NCBI GenBank assembly: GCA_947176895.1 | Contig: CAMWSK010000009.1 | Coordinates: forward strand, 21,576 to 85,575 | Direction: 5' to 3' | Length of the DNA: 64,000 bases | DNA from: an uncultured Prevotellaceae bacterium | GTDB lineage: Bacteria; Bacteroidota; Bacteroidia; Bacteroidales; Bacteroidaceae | Part shown: in pieces, positions 45,901 to 58,005 of the stretch | How positions within the stretch are numbered: the first letter of the stretch is position 1 | Layout: each line of letters begins with the position of its first letter | Program-made: the position numbers and the translations under genes | The notes under the pieces: model-generated | Told to the model about the DNA's origin: nothing | The model's database searches: none | What the model saw: only the letters and a program-made list of their open reading frames with translations

Positions 45901-48594
45901 ATATTGGCTTCGCCCAGCGAAATGAAAGCAATAAGCGGCGTTGGCGGAACCGGTGGAGGCACATTCCCTACCATGCAGGATGACGCATCCCTGCCTGATG
46001 GATATGTGGGTTCTTGGGATATCCAGACATCTGACAAGTTGGCAGACATGGACGGTTATTATTTGCTGTTGCATGGAACCGATTATGCCGTGAATAATGC
46101 CGGTGGAAATGGCAAATTGGCTTTTTGGGCTGAGGGTAAGGACGCAAGTTCCACGGTCACCTTCACCTTTGCCGAAGCAGAATTGGAGATTATGGAGGCC
46201 AACGGCGAGTTCACGGCCAGTAATCCCGCCAAAACATGGCACTCGGTGTGGTCAAGTAATCAACTTGACGGTTTCACGTTGGGCACGGGTGCTAACAATA
46301 TGACAACGGAAAACGGCTATATTGCCGTGTATTCCGGTCAAACACAATCTTGCACCCACACGCTCACGGCTCCCGAAGGTTGTGTGATTGCCGCATACCG
46401 GTTCGATTTTAAGAACATGGGTGGCGACAATTCATACGGCATCACCTTCAATGTGGATGGGCAGACTTATACGTCTTCATCCTCGTTGCAGACTGTTACT
46501 GTCATGGGGTTGGATGAGCGTACTGCCACCTACGGACAATCGGGTGCAAACAAGGGCGTGACCTTGAGCAACTATTGGGCAACCATCCGCCGCTCTGTCG
46601 CTGAGCCGGAACCCCGTTTCGAGGTATTCGTATATGACAACGGCGAAAACACCATTCAGAGCCGCATCCCTGCTATTGCCACTGCACAGAACGGCAATGT
46701 GATTGCCGCTTCCGACTATCGCTATTCCGGTGCCGACATCGGCATGAGTTCGAGCAACGATGGAAAGATTGACCTGCGCTACCGTGTGAGCACCGACAAC
46801 GGAGCCACTTGGAGCGAAATCAAGACGATGGCCCAAGCTAAGGGATATGCTTATGGTAATGAGACCGGTGACTCGCTGCATGCAGCCTTCGGCGACCCCT
46901 GCATCGTGGCCGACCGCGAAAGTCCTCGCGTGCTGGTGCTCAGCTGCTCGGGCATGGTGAGTTTCCCCAACGGCACACGCACCAACCATCAGGGAATCGC
47001 ACGCATGTATAGCGAGGACAACGGACTGACATGGGGCTCTGCCGAGAACATTGCCGAGAGCATCTATGCCCAATTCGACAAACGCGACGATGGTCCTGTG
47101 CGTGCCATGTTCGTGGGATCGGGCAAAATCTCGCAGAGCCACACCGTCAAGGTGGGTGACTATTACCGCCTCTATTGTGCCGTGCTGGTGAAGTTGGGCA
47201 ACGGAAACAATGTGAACTTCGTGCTCTACTCCGATGACTTCGGTGGCAGTTGGACCGTGCTGGGCGATGTGAACGAGACTCCCATCCCCTCCGGCGGTGA
47301 CGAACCCAAGGCCGACGAGTTGCCCGACGGCTCCGTCATCATCAGCTCACGTGCCTCAGGCGGACGCTATTTCAATATCTACACCTTCACCGACAGCAAG
47401 AGCGGCAAGGGCTATTGGAGCAACGCCGAATTCTCCGGCCAAAGCAACAACGGCACCGCGGCTTTAGGAAACTCCTGCAACGGAGAAATCATGTTTGTGC
47501 CCGTCGTGCGCAAGAGTGACAGCAGGCAGATGTTCCTCGCCCTGCAATCCGTACCCATGGGCCCCGGTGGACGCAAAAACGTGGGTATCTACTACAAGGG
47601 CATCGACAGCCCCGCCGCTTATGCCACCCCTGCAGCTTTCGCTGCCAACTGGGAAGGCCATCACCAGGCTTCGGCCTTGGGCAGCGCCTATTCTACCATG
47701 ACCTGGCAGAAGGACAACACCGTAGGCTTCCTGTTCGAGGAAGAAACCTATCGTCCTGCCGGTGGCTACACCATCGTGTACAAGAACTACTCTATCGAGC
47801 AGATTACCGACAGCCTTTACACCTACGACGAAGCCTCTGACCGCGCTGCCTTCGCCTTCCCCCCCACGGCGCTCGACACCCGCATGGAAGAGATTAGGGG
47901 TATGGTCGGTACTAATGTGGGCAACCTGAAAGAGGAGAGCCTGACATCGGTGGAGGAAGCCTATAACGCCTATGTGAAGGCTCCCTCGAAAGAGACCTAC
48001 GAGGCCTTCGCCTCTTTCCTTGATGCTGCCGAAACCGTGGGCATCGACTCCAAGGTAATGTATCGTCTGCGCAATAGTGACCGTCAGAGCGGCACGCTCT
48101 ACTTAGTGGCTAACGCCGGCGGACTCACTGCCGCTACATTCGATGAGAGCAACAAGACCCAGCTTTTCTCGTTTATCCCCACCGATGCCGAAGATGTCTA
48201 TTACGTCAACAACGAGGCATCCAAGGTGTTTATTGGCCAAACGGGTGCTCAGGAAGTCGAGATTCCCGTGGTGGGTGAACAGACCGAGGCCAGCACCTAT
48301 CGCGTGGTCTCTGACAAGCACGGTCGCAGTTCGCTCTCTTGCACCAATCCCCAAGGCCGACCTGCCATCCATTTGGCCGGCGACTGCAGCCGCTTGGTAC
48401 CCTGGAACGCACAAGGCTCTCCCGCCTCGCTGTGGTATATAGAGCCTACCGACCTACCCACCGGCATCGAATCACTTCCCGCTTTGGGTGATGAGACCGT
48501 AAGGGCGGCTATATATGATCTCAGCGGTCGCCGTGTGGCTCGCCCTGCAGCCGGAGTGTATATCCGGAACGGTAAAAAGTATATCAAGAAATAA
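42919..48594 (+). CDS. GH20 beta-N-acetylhexosaminidase fused to GH33 sialidase
   Basis: 1891 residues with an N-terminal signal peptide. The order is: GH20b domain (about 27-150); GH20 barrel with HWHLTENQAWR and catalytic Asp289-Glu290 in HIGADEVAI; a beta domain (about 490-690); a helical FIVAR-like stretch (about 700-775); and two beta-rich modules (about 780-1240). Then comes a sialidase propeller with RIP at 1249-1251 and Asp boxes STDNGATW (1291-1298), SEDNGLTW (1365-1372) and SDDFGGSW (1438-1445). After another helical/beta region the tail is YDLSGRRVARPAAGVYIRNGKKYIKK, similar to type IX sorting tails. One chain could remove sialic acid and then the exposed hexosamine from mucin-type or milk glycans. 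The sialidase catalytic residues were only partly located. Confidence 0.9.
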   Translation: MRKKLFTLAVVGLMYAPQKMQSKVNHLLPRPQEVVVQSGSFTLGGMVSITDPTRCQVLQKFFESVGCTIGSGGAPVTVTQVESIAGAYDYTLYGFENEAYTLEVTPTAINITAVTPTGVIRAAQTLTQMAEGWDGEAALEAVTVKDWPAFKLRGYTHDVGRSFISVDELKKHIDLLSRFKVNCFHWHLTENQAWRMEIKAYPQLTGAESMTRFPGQFYTQEQCREVAAYAAERGVVIIPEIDMPGHSAAFERAMGHSMQTDQGVEELKKIIDEVAEVFADAPYLHIGADEVAITYPDFLKTMTDYIHAKGQKVVVWNPIRGVNVGDTGCDMTQMWSTSGRKINGLPNIDCRYNYVNHFDVFADVVGIYKSSIYYADKGNTEIAGSLSAYWNDRKTATEKDIVAQNNMYAAVLATAERTWIGGGKTYIETGGTTLPNSGDEYNEFADWESRFLFHKANSLKNEPIPYVKQTNVRWRITDPVPNGGNSAAVFAPETKGKSADVELMDESFIHEGKTHYSSMATGAGIYLRHTWGSTVPSFFGTADYSNVTSYAWTYVYSPKDQTVGAQIEFQNYGRSENDKAPDAGKWDRKGSDIWINGERIAPPVWDNSGKSINSEVDLKNENFTAREPLAVNLKRGWNKVFLKLPYVGADGVRLNKWMFTCVFTDTEGKNAVEGLIYSPNQCMDEAAEKVAAEVSAKKRDMNNYVGTAVGLWPESVATALKAKIAEIEATYDNTAMTEAERNQQVTELTAAYETFIAALTPEAMNQPVEGKYYRMNTPLRGNRYPATQGVGADIVGEQNPATNASVWKFVTRTDGSYDIQNFHDLSYISPNSSNNTSLKTSAACPATGWTIKAADTKGYVILTSGSAQFNQTNNAGQGFKVFNWGGGANTTDGGCQYAVEEVTVNPDEEGAGAPEATEVPFQTTTIVDGRFAKGTVWYTMQLGSSQNIIADNGSADHIALGRVSTDLEDADLWCFVGNKTDGFKIYNKNAGTSKILASPSEMKAISGVGGTGGGTFPTMQDDASLPDGYVGSWDIQTSDKLADMDGYYLLLHGTDYAVNNAGGNGKLAFWAEGKDASSTVTFTFAEAELEIMEANGEFTASNPAKTWHSVWSSNQLDGFTLGTGANNMTTENGYIAVYSGQTQSCTHTLTAPEGCVIAAYRFDFKNMGGDNSYGITFNVDGQTYTSSSSLQTVTVMGLDERTATYGQSGANKGVTLSNYWATIRRSVAEPEPRFEVFVYDNGENTIQSRIPAIATAQNGNVIAASDYRYSGADIGMSSSNDGKIDLRYRVSTDNGATWSEIKTMAQAKGYAYGNETGDSLHAAFGDPCIVADRESPRVLVLSCSGMVSFPNGTRTNHQGIARMYSEDNGLTWGSAENIAESIYAQFDKRDDGPVRAMFVGSGKISQSHTVKVGDYYRLYCAVLVKLGNGNNVNFVLYSDDFGGSWTVLGDVNETPIPSGGDEPKADELPDGSVIISSRASGGRYFNIYTFTDSKSGKGYWSNAEFSGQSNNGTAALGNSCNGEIMFVPVVRKSDSRQMFLALQSVPMGPGGRKNVGIYYKGIDSPAAYATPAAFAANWEGHHQASALGSAYSTMTWQKDNTVGFLFEEETYRPAGGYTIVYKNYSIEQITDSLYTYDEASDRAAFAFPPTALDTRMEEIRGMVGTNVGNLKEESLTSVEEAYNAYVKAPSKETYEAFASFLDAAETVGIDSKVMYRLRNSDRQSGTLYLVANAGGLTAATFDESNKTQLFSFIPTDAEDVYYVNNEASKVFIGQTGAQEVEIPVVGEQTEASTYRVVSDKHGRSSLSCTNPQGRPAIHLAGDCSRLVPWNAQGSPASLWYIEPTDLPTGIESLPALGDETVRAAIYDLSGRRVARPAAGVYIRNGKKYIKK

Positions 48595-48599
48595 GACGG

Positions 48600-48660
48600 A
48601 AAACATGTTGATGTTTTTAAAAAACACGTTGATGTTTTAGAAAAACGTCTTGATGTTTTA
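48600..48660. repeat. Three tandem AAACAT/GATGTTT units
   Basis: AAAACATGTTGATGTTTTT (48600-48618), AAAACACGTTGATGTTTT (48621-48638) and AAAAACGTCTTGATGTTTTA (48641-48660) form a triple array just before a terminator, as at 35422-35482 but reading as its complement. Confidence 0.7.
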
Positions 48661-48666
48661 CATAAG

Positions 48667-48707
48667 ACACCGCGATGAATTAAAATAGTTCATCGTGGTG
48701 TTTTTTT
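48667..48707 (+). terminator. Rho-independent terminator after the GH20-GH33 gene
   Basis: A 13-bp stem with one G-T pair, ACACCGCGATGAA (48667-48679) and TTCATCGTGGTGT (48689-48701), is followed by a T run. Confidence 0.85.
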
Positions 48708-48717
48708 GTAGGTAGTG

Positions 48718-48748
48718 TTGCATCCACCGGATTTATTCTTTATCTTTG
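48718..48748 (+). promoter_or_regulatory. Promoter of the GH2 beta-galactosidase gene
   Basis: TTG (48718-48720) and TATCTTTG (48741-48748), with a 20-base spacer, fit the Bacteroidota pattern. The start codon is 39 bases downstream. Confidence 0.6.
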
Positions 48749-48769
48749 TTACACAATTTCCCAATCTAA

Positions 48770-51922
<3,153 letters not shown>

Positions 51923-51949
51923 GTAAATGCCGTGACGGAAAAATAGCTT

Positions 51950-54900
51950 ATGCAAATTGACGAAGTATTAAATATGTATGCCAGGCACCCCCAGCTTAAA
52001 GCGCTGGGGGATGCTTTGTCTAAGTCCGATATCAACCATATTCACATGGAGGGCGCACAGGGCAGTGCCGCAGCGGTGGCTTTTGCCGCCTTGGCGCATG
52101 TCAGGCCCGGGAGCATCTCCATGCCCCTGCTGTTTGTGATGGGTGATGCCGAGGAGGCGGGCTATTTCTATCACGACCTGGTACAGCTGCTTTCCGACCA
52201 ACAGGTCTTTTATTTCCCTGCATCCTTTCGTCGTGAGGTGCGTTTCGGACAACGGGATTCGGCCAATGAGATTCTTCGTACCGAGGTGTTGGGACGTCTG
52301 TCGGCACAACACGGACAACCCTTGTTCGTGGTCACCTATCCTGATGCGCTCTGTGAACTGGTGGTCACGCGGCAGGAACTGGTTCAAGCCACCGTTGAAC
52401 TGCGTCGGGGAGAGCATCACGACATCGCCCGATTGGAGGAGAAGATGCTTCAGTTGGGCTTCCGGCGTACCGACTATGTTTACGAGCCGGGTCAGTATGC
52501 CATCCGAGGCAGTATTCTGGACATCTATAGTTTCAGTCATGAAAGGCCGTTCCGCATTGACTTCTTTGACGACGAGATAGACTCCATCCGCACCTTCGAC
52601 ATCCAGACCCAACTTTCGTTGGAGCGGAAAGAGGAAGTACAGGTGGTGCCTGAGTTCAGGAAACGTGCCTCGGGTGAAAGCTTCTTGAATTTTGTACCCA
52701 AGGATACCGTGGTGGTGTGTCGGCATTTGCCTTATCTGAAACAGCGTGTTCAGACGATTTGGGAACAGGGCTTCTCGGCTCAGGCCTTGATGCAGGAGAC
52801 TGCGGAGCAAGGTTCCGCGACATTAGATAAAGAGACGTTGTTGGTGAAGCCGGAAGTGTTTGATAAGAAGGTAGACGATTTTCGACTGGTAGAGACGGGT
52901 ACGCTGACCACCCGCCCCAGTCAGGTGCGTTTGCGCTGGAACATATCGCCCCAGCCGGAGTTCCATAAGAACTTCGATCTTATTTCCGAGAACTTCCTTC
53001 GCTATATGGACCTGGGCTATACGCTTTGCATTTTGGCCGATTCGCCCAAACAAAACGAGCGCTTGCGTGATATCTTTGAATCACAGGGTCGGGGAGTACG
53101 TTTTACTCCGGTGAACCGTACGTTGCATAGCGGTTTTGCCGACAACACGCTTCGCCTGTGTCTCTTCACCGACCATCAGATTTTTGACCGTTACCATAAG
53201 TACAATCTTCGCAGCGATCCGGCCCGCCAAGGGAAGATGGCACTCACGCTGAAGGAACTTCGCCAATTTGAGATTGGCGATTATGTGGTGCACATCGACC
53301 ATGGAGTGGGGCGATTCGGCGGCCTGGTGAATGTGCCCGAGAACGGACAGATGCAGGAGAAGATAAAAATCATCTATCAGCATGATGATGTGGTGTTCGT
53401 GTCTATTCATGCCCTGCATAAGGTGAGCAAGTATAAAGGTAAGGATGGCGAGCCGCCCAAGATCAGCAAGCTGGGCGGAGGGGCATGGGAACGCCTGAAG
53501 GAGCGCACAAAGACGCGCATGAAGGACATTGCACGCGACCTTATCAAACTCTATAGTGCACGACAGAAAGAGCAAGGTTTCCGGTTCTCGCCCGACAGCT
53601 TCCTGCAGAATGAGCTGGAAGCCTCGTTCCTTTATGAGGATACGCCCGACCAGCAGAAGGCCACGCAGGATGTGAAGGCCGATATGGAGAAGGCCAAGCC
53701 CATGGACCGGCTGGTCTGTGGCGATGTGGGATTCGGAAAGACCGAGGTGGCCATCCGGGCCGCCTTCAAGGCTTGTTGCGATAATAAGCAGGTGGCGGTG
53801 CTGGTGCCCACCACCGTGTTGGCGCATCAGCATTATCGAACATTCTGCAAGCGCCTGAAGAACTTCTCTGTGTGCGTGGAATATCTGTCACGTGCCCGCA
53901 CGGCCAAACAGACAAAGGATGTGTTGACAGCCCTGGAACAGGGTGAGGTAAACATTCTTGTGGGCACACATAAGTTGCTGGGCAAGACCGTGAAATTCCA
54001 TGACTTGGGCTTGCTGATTATAGATGAAGAGCAGAAGTTCGGTGTGAGCACGAAAGAAAAGCTCCGTCAGTTGCGCACCAATGTGGACACGCTCACACTC
54101 ACAGCCACCCCCATTCCACGAACACTCCAATTCAGCCTGATGGGAGCGCGTGACCTGAGTGTTATCCAGACTCCTCCGCCCAATCGCCACCCGATTCAGA
54201 CCGAGGTGCATACATTCGATGCACAAATCATTGCGGATGCCATTCAGTTTGAGATGAGCCGCAACGGCCAGGTCTATCTGATCAACAACCGTATTTCAAA
54301 CCTGCCGGAACTGGAGGCTCTTGTCCGCAAGTACGTGCCCGATGCCCGTGTTGCAGTGGGACATGGCCGTATGCCCAGCGAGCAGTTGGAGGAGATAATC
54401 ATCGGTTTTGCCAACTATGATTACGATGTGCTCATCGCTACCACCATTGTGGAGAGCGGCATAGACATACCTAATGCCAATACCATCATCATCAATGGTG
54501 CGCATAATTTCGGCCTCAGCGATTTGCATCAGATGCGTGGCCGTGTGGGACGGTCCAATAAAAAGGCTTTCTGTTATCTGTTGGCCCCTCCGCTCAGTGC
54601 CCTCAGCAATGATGCGCGTCGTCGTTTGCAGGCCATTGAGAACTTCTCGGACTTGGGATCGGGCATACATATTGCCATGCAGGATCTTGACATACGTGGG
54701 GCGGGCAATCTGTTGGGTGCGGAACAAAGCGGTTTTATTGCCGACTTGGGTTATGAAACTTACCAAAAGATTTTGTCTCAGGCCGTGAAGGAACTGCGAA
54801 ACGATGAGTTTCAGGAACTCTATGCCGGGCAGATGGAGGAGGGCGAATCTGTTGACGGGCAAGATTTCGTTGATGAGTGTCAACTGGATAGTGACATTCC

Positions 54901-55333
54901 CATGCTCTTTCCTGAAAGTTATGTACCGGGTTCCGGTGAGCGTATGCTACTCTATCGTGAGTTGGATGGTCTGCAGACTGATGAGCAGATCGAGCAGTTC
55001 CGCCGTCGTATGGTTGACCGCTTTGGCTCCATTCCTCCCGAGGGAGAGGAACTTATCCGCGTGGTGGCGCTACGTCGCCTGGGGATGTTCTTCGGTGCTG
55101 AGCGTATTGTTCTCAAGCAGGGGCGACTGCGACTGGTGTTCGTGCAAAATGCTTTAAGTCCGTTTTTCCAAAGCCAGGCCTTTGGTCAGATTATCGCTTT
55201 TGCCACCACCAATGTGCATCGTTGCCGATTGGAGGAGAAGGATGGTCGCCGCAGCTTGCTGGTAACCGGTGTGAAGAGTGTGGAGCAGGCTGTGGCCCTT
55301 TTGCGACAGATGCAGCTGGTGAAAGCCGTTTAA
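51950..55333 (+). CDS. mfd: Transcription-repair coupling factor
   Basis: 1127 residues. UvrB-like domains 1-3 (about 1-340), a CarD-like RNA-polymerase interaction domain (about 440-510, DYVVHIDHGVGRFGG) and an RecG-type helicase core follow each other. Walker A is GDVGFGKTE (590-598) and DEEQ is 692-695. LTATPIPRTL, QMRGRVGRS and a C-terminal TRCF domain complete it. It removes RNA polymerase stalled at DNA damage and recruits UvrA. The protein is complete. It starts 27 bases after the beta-galactosidase gene and may be partly co-transcribed with it. Confidence 0.97.
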   Translation: MQIDEVLNMYARHPQLKALGDALSKSDINHIHMEGAQGSAAAVAFAALAHVRPGSISMPLLFVMGDAEEAGYFYHDLVQLLSDQQVFYFPASFRREVRFGQRDSANEILRTEVLGRLSAQHGQPLFVVTYPDALCELVVTRQELVQATVELRRGEHHDIARLEEKMLQLGFRRTDYVYEPGQYAIRGSILDIYSFSHERPFRIDFFDDEIDSIRTFDIQTQLSLERKEEVQVVPEFRKRASGESFLNFVPKDTVVVCRHLPYLKQRVQTIWEQGFSAQALMQETAEQGSATLDKETLLVKPEVFDKKVDDFRLVETGTLTTRPSQVRLRWNISPQPEFHKNFDLISENFLRYMDLGYTLCILADSPKQNERLRDIFESQGRGVRFTPVNRTLHSGFADNTLRLCLFTDHQIFDRYHKYNLRSDPARQGKMALTLKELRQFEIGDYVVHIDHGVGRFGGLVNVPENGQMQEKIKIIYQHDDVVFVSIHALHKVSKYKGKDGEPPKISKLGGGAWERLKERTKTRMKDIARDLIKLYSARQKEQGFRFSPDSFLQNELEASFLYEDTPDQQKATQDVKADMEKAKPMDRLVCGDVGFGKTEVAIRAAFKACCDNKQVAVLVPTTVLAHQHYRTFCKRLKNFSVCVEYLSRARTAKQTKDVLTALEQGEVNILVGTHKLLGKTVKFHDLGLLIIDEEQKFGVSTKEKLRQLRTNVDTLTLTATPIPRTLQFSLMGARDLSVIQTPPPNRHPIQTEVHTFDAQIIADAIQFEMSRNGQVYLINNRISNLPELEALVRKYVPDARVAVGHGRMPSEQLEEIIIGFANYDYDVLIATTIVESGIDIPNANTIIINGAHNFGLSDLHQMRGRVGRSNKKAFCYLLAPPLSALSNDARRRLQAIENFSDLGSGIHIAMQDLDIRGAGNLLGAEQSGFIADLGYETYQKILSQAVKELRNDEFQELYAGQMEEGESVDGQDFVDECQLDSDIPMLFPESYVPGSGERMLLYRELDGLQTDEQIEQFRRRMVDRFGSIPPEGEELIRVVALRRLGMFFGAERIVLKQGRLRLVFVQNALSPFFQSQAFGQIIAFATTNVHRCRLEEKDGRRSLLVTGVKSVEQAVALLRQMQLVKAV

Positions 55334-55388
55334 TGTGTCTGACACAGATTTCCGCAGGTGAAAGTGCAGGTTTGTAGAAAAAAATCTG

Positions 55389-55396
55389 TATCTTTG
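55389..55396 (+). promoter_or_regulatory. -7 promoter box of the activator-lptE-secG cluster
   Basis: TATCTTTG lies 41 bases before the ATG at 55438. Its position also argues against starting the gene at 55396. No good -33 element is at the usual distance. Confidence 0.55.
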
Positions 55397-55437
55397 TGCT
55401 GTATAGGCAAAGATATCAGTATAAGAGGGGATTGAAA

Positions 55438-56697
55438 ATGCAGCAGATGGATTTGAGGGAACTTAAGATGCAGTACGGCATTGTGGGTCGCGACGAAAAG
55501 TTGGACCGAGTGCTGGACACCGCTCTTCAGGTGGCCCGCACCAATCTTTCTGTCCTTATCCAAGGCGAAAGCGGTGTGGGTAAGGAGGTTATTCCTCGTA
55601 TTATCCATAACCATTCGTTGCGAAAAGGCAGGCCTTATATTGCCATCAACTGTGGCAGCATTCCGGAGGGAACCATTGATAGCGAGTTGTTCGGTCATGT
55701 AAAAGGAAGTTTTACGGGTGCCATTGCGGATCATGAAGGTTATTTCGGTGCAGCCAATGGCGGTACGCTGTTTTTGGACGAGGTCGGCGAACTGCCCTTG
55801 AGTACACAGGTTCGGTTGTTGCGTGTTCTTGAAACGGGCGAGTATGTGTCTGTGGGCAGCAATCAGCCTAAGAAGACGGATGTACGTATCGTGGCAGCCA
55901 CCAATGTTCAAATGGAACAGGCTATACGCGAGGGACGCTTTCGTGAGGACCTATATTATCGCCTTTGCACCATCAGCATCAAAATGCCTGCTTTGCGTGA
56001 GAGAGGGGATGACGTCTTGCTCTTATGGCGCAAGTTTGCCATGGACACGGCACGTGAGTATCAGATACCCGAGCCGCTTCGCCTGTCGCCGGAAGCCGAG
56101 CGGGTGGTGAAGGCATACAAATGGCCGGGAAACATACGCCAGTTTAAAAACGTTGTGGAGCAGATGAGCATTCTTTCCGATGATCGTCTGGTGACTCCGG
56201 AGGTGTTGGCCGAGTATGATATTGTGCCTTCGTCGGACAGCCGCGAGGTGCGATACAATCGCACCTCGGCAGAGGAACAATCATTGGAACAGACGCTGGA
56301 ACTCATGAAGTATGCCATAGCCAGTCTGAAGCAGGATGTCGAGATGCTCAAGCATCAGATGAATGCCAATGTTGCCGAGTCTGTTGTTCCGGCGGCTTCT
56401 CTGCCTGTGGTGCATCAGTTGGACAACTCATACGCCGTGACATCGGCTCACGCCTTGCCTGAGGTGGATGAAGAACCGGAAGAGGTGGCCAGCGTGACGG
56501 TGACAGGAACCGGGACACGTGAGGCTGCAGACGAACGCAGGACGGGAGAGAATCTGAATATTGCCCAAATGGAGAAGCGGCTGATAGAAAAAGCGCTGGT
56601 CAAGCATCGTAACCGACGGAAGAATGCTGCTGCAGAACTGGGCTTGAGTGAACGTACGCTGTATAGGAAAATAAAGGACTATGGACTGGAGGAATAG
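55438..56697 (+). CDS. Sigma-54-interacting transcriptional activator without receiver domain
   Basis: About 419 residues from the ATG at 55438 (ATG at 55447 also possible). The protein begins almost directly with the AAA+ domain: Walker A GESGVGKE (43-50), the sigma-54 contact loop GSFTGA (90-95, where GAFTGA is standard), Walker B LFLDEVG, and YYRLCTISIKMP. A low-complexity linker (about 290-365) leads to a Fis-type helix-turn-helix, NAAAELGLSERTLYRKI. With no receiver it may be regulated by concentration, a partner or constitutively. It is followed by lptE (17-base overlap), a conserved unknown and secG, a gene order I recall from other Bacteroidales. The targets are unknown. Confidence 0.92.
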   Translation: MQQMDLRELKMQYGIVGRDEKLDRVLDTALQVARTNLSVLIQGESGVGKEVIPRIIHNHSLRKGRPYIAINCGSIPEGTIDSELFGHVKGSFTGAIADHEGYFGAANGGTLFLDEVGELPLSTQVRLLRVLETGEYVSVGSNQPKKTDVRIVAATNVQMEQAIREGRFREDLYYRLCTISIKMPALRERGDDVLLLWRKFAMDTAREYQIPEPLRLSPEAERVVKAYKWPGNIRQFKNVVEQMSILSDDRLVTPEVLAEYDIVPSSDSREVRYNRTSAEEQSLEQTLELMKYAIASLKQDVEMLKHQMNANVAESVVPAASLPVVHQLDNSYAVTSAHALPEVDEEPEEVASVTVTGTGTREAADERRTGENLNIAQMEKRLIEKALVKHRNRRKNAAAELGLSERTLYRKIKDYGLEE

Positions 56698-57226
56698 ATT
56701 GTGTCGTAAGTGTCTATGGTCGGGGATGGCGGTTTGTTGTCTGTTGTCTCTGTTGCCTTTGATGTTGTCCTGCAAAGTAAGTTATGCTTTCAATGGAGCC
56801 AGTATCGATTATACGAAGACAAAGACCATCCAGATAGATAACTTTCCGATTCGCAGCACCTATGTGTGGGCACCCATGCAAAGTATCTTTCAAAATCGGC
56901 TGACGGACATCTTTGCCCAGCAGACCAAATTGCAGCAGGTGAAGCGTGGAGGCGATTTGGTTCTCAGCGGAGAAATCACGGGGTTCGACCAATACAATAA
57001 GGGTATTTCCAGCGATGGCTATTCCAGTCAGGTGCAGTTGAAAATGACAGTGAATGTAAGATTTACCAATACCAAGAATCCAAGTGAGGATTTTGAACAA
57101 CAATTCTCAGCTACTGCGGAGTATGACGCTACGCAGCAACTTGTGGCAGTGCAGGAAGAACTGGTGACTCAGATGGTGAAGGATATCACCGATCAAATAT
57201 TTAATGCCACAGTGGCAAATTGGTAA
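56681..57226 (+). CDS. lptE: LptE-family LPS assembly lipoprotein
   Basis: 181 residues with a lipoprotein signal peptide; the lipobox LMLSC places the lipidated Cys near residue 31. The mature domain begins VSYAFNGASIDYTKTKTIQI and continues with FQNRLTDIFAQQTKLQQV and GEITGFD, the pattern of Bacteroidota LptE proteins (LptE/RlpB fold). It would plug the LptD translocon in the outer membrane and assist LPS insertion; lptD is not in the window. It overlaps the preceding activator gene by 17 bases. Confidence 0.87.
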   Translation: MDWRNRLCRKCLWSGMAVCCLLSLLPLMLSCKVSYAFNGASIDYTKTKTIQIDNFPIRSTYVWAPMQSIFQNRLTDIFAQQTKLQQVKRGGDLVLSGEITGFDQYNKGISSDGYSSQVQLKMTVNVRFTNTKNPSEDFEQQFSATAEYDATQQLVAVQEELVTQMVKDITDQIFNATVANW

Positions 57227-57256
57227 CCTGAAAAACAATCAACACTCTGGAGATAA

Positions 57257-57997
57257 ATGGCAGACAGACGCATCTCGGACTATTTACAAGGAACACGCAC
57301 CCCATCGACAGCTGCACAGAATCATTTGCGCCAGTTGGTGGAACGCTATCCTTATTTCCATGCAGCACGTATCGTGTATCTGAAGATGCTGTATCAGGCA
57401 CATGATCCTTCTTTTGGCTCGGAATTGCGCAAAGCGGCTTTGTATGTTCCTTCACATCAGGTTCTTTATGCTATGGCGGAGGGTGAAAGATTGAATCCTG
57501 CCACCTATGCGCAGACCAAGAATGTGCATCAGAAAAAGGCAGCGGGCCACAGCGTGGACCGCACGGAAAGTCTTATCGGCCAGTTTCTGGATCAGATGGA
57601 AGATCCCAAGCCCAGACATACTTCCAAGGTGGATGCCACGGTTGATTACATCGAATATTTGCGGCAGAGCGGAACGGAAAGCAAAGTGTTGTATCCCTCT
57701 TGTCAAAAATCGACCACAAATGATGTGATAGATGCTTTTTTGGATAATGATGTAAAAATACAAATTCACGAGCACACCGATGATGAATTGCTTCGTCCTC
57801 AAGAACAGGAAGGGGAAATGGGAAGTGGTGATGTCTTGACCGAAATGATGGCCAAGATATATATCAAACAGGAAAAATATGACAAAGCTTTGGAAATTAT
57901 TAGACGACTTTATTTGAAATATCCGAAAAAAAATCGTTACTTTGCAGATCAAATGCGTTTCTTACAGAAGATTATCATAAACAATAAGAATAAATAA
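57257..57997 (+). CDS. Conserved Bacteroidales protein of unknown function, helical-repeat-like
   Basis: 246 residues, no signal peptide. The N-terminal part (RISDYLQGTRTP, LRQLVERYPYFHAARIVYLKMLYQ) is helical. The C-terminal part (EMMAKIYIKQEKYDKALEIIRRLYLKYPKKN) resembles one TPR unit. I do not know a function. It lies between lptE and secG, a position I recall as conserved, which hints at an envelope-biogenesis role. The gap to secG is 8 bases. Confidence 0.75.
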   Translation: MADRRISDYLQGTRTPSTAAQNHLRQLVERYPYFHAARIVYLKMLYQAHDPSFGSELRKAALYVPSHQVLYAMAEGERLNPATYAQTKNVHQKKAAGHSVDRTESLIGQFLDQMEDPKPRHTSKVDATVDYIEYLRQSGTESKVLYPSCQKSTTNDVIDAFLDNDVKIQIHEHTDDELLRPQEQEGEMGSGDVLTEMMAKIYIKQEKYDKALEIIRRLYLKYPKKNRYFADQMRFLQKIIINNKNK

Positions 57998-58005
57998 AAA
58001 TAAAA

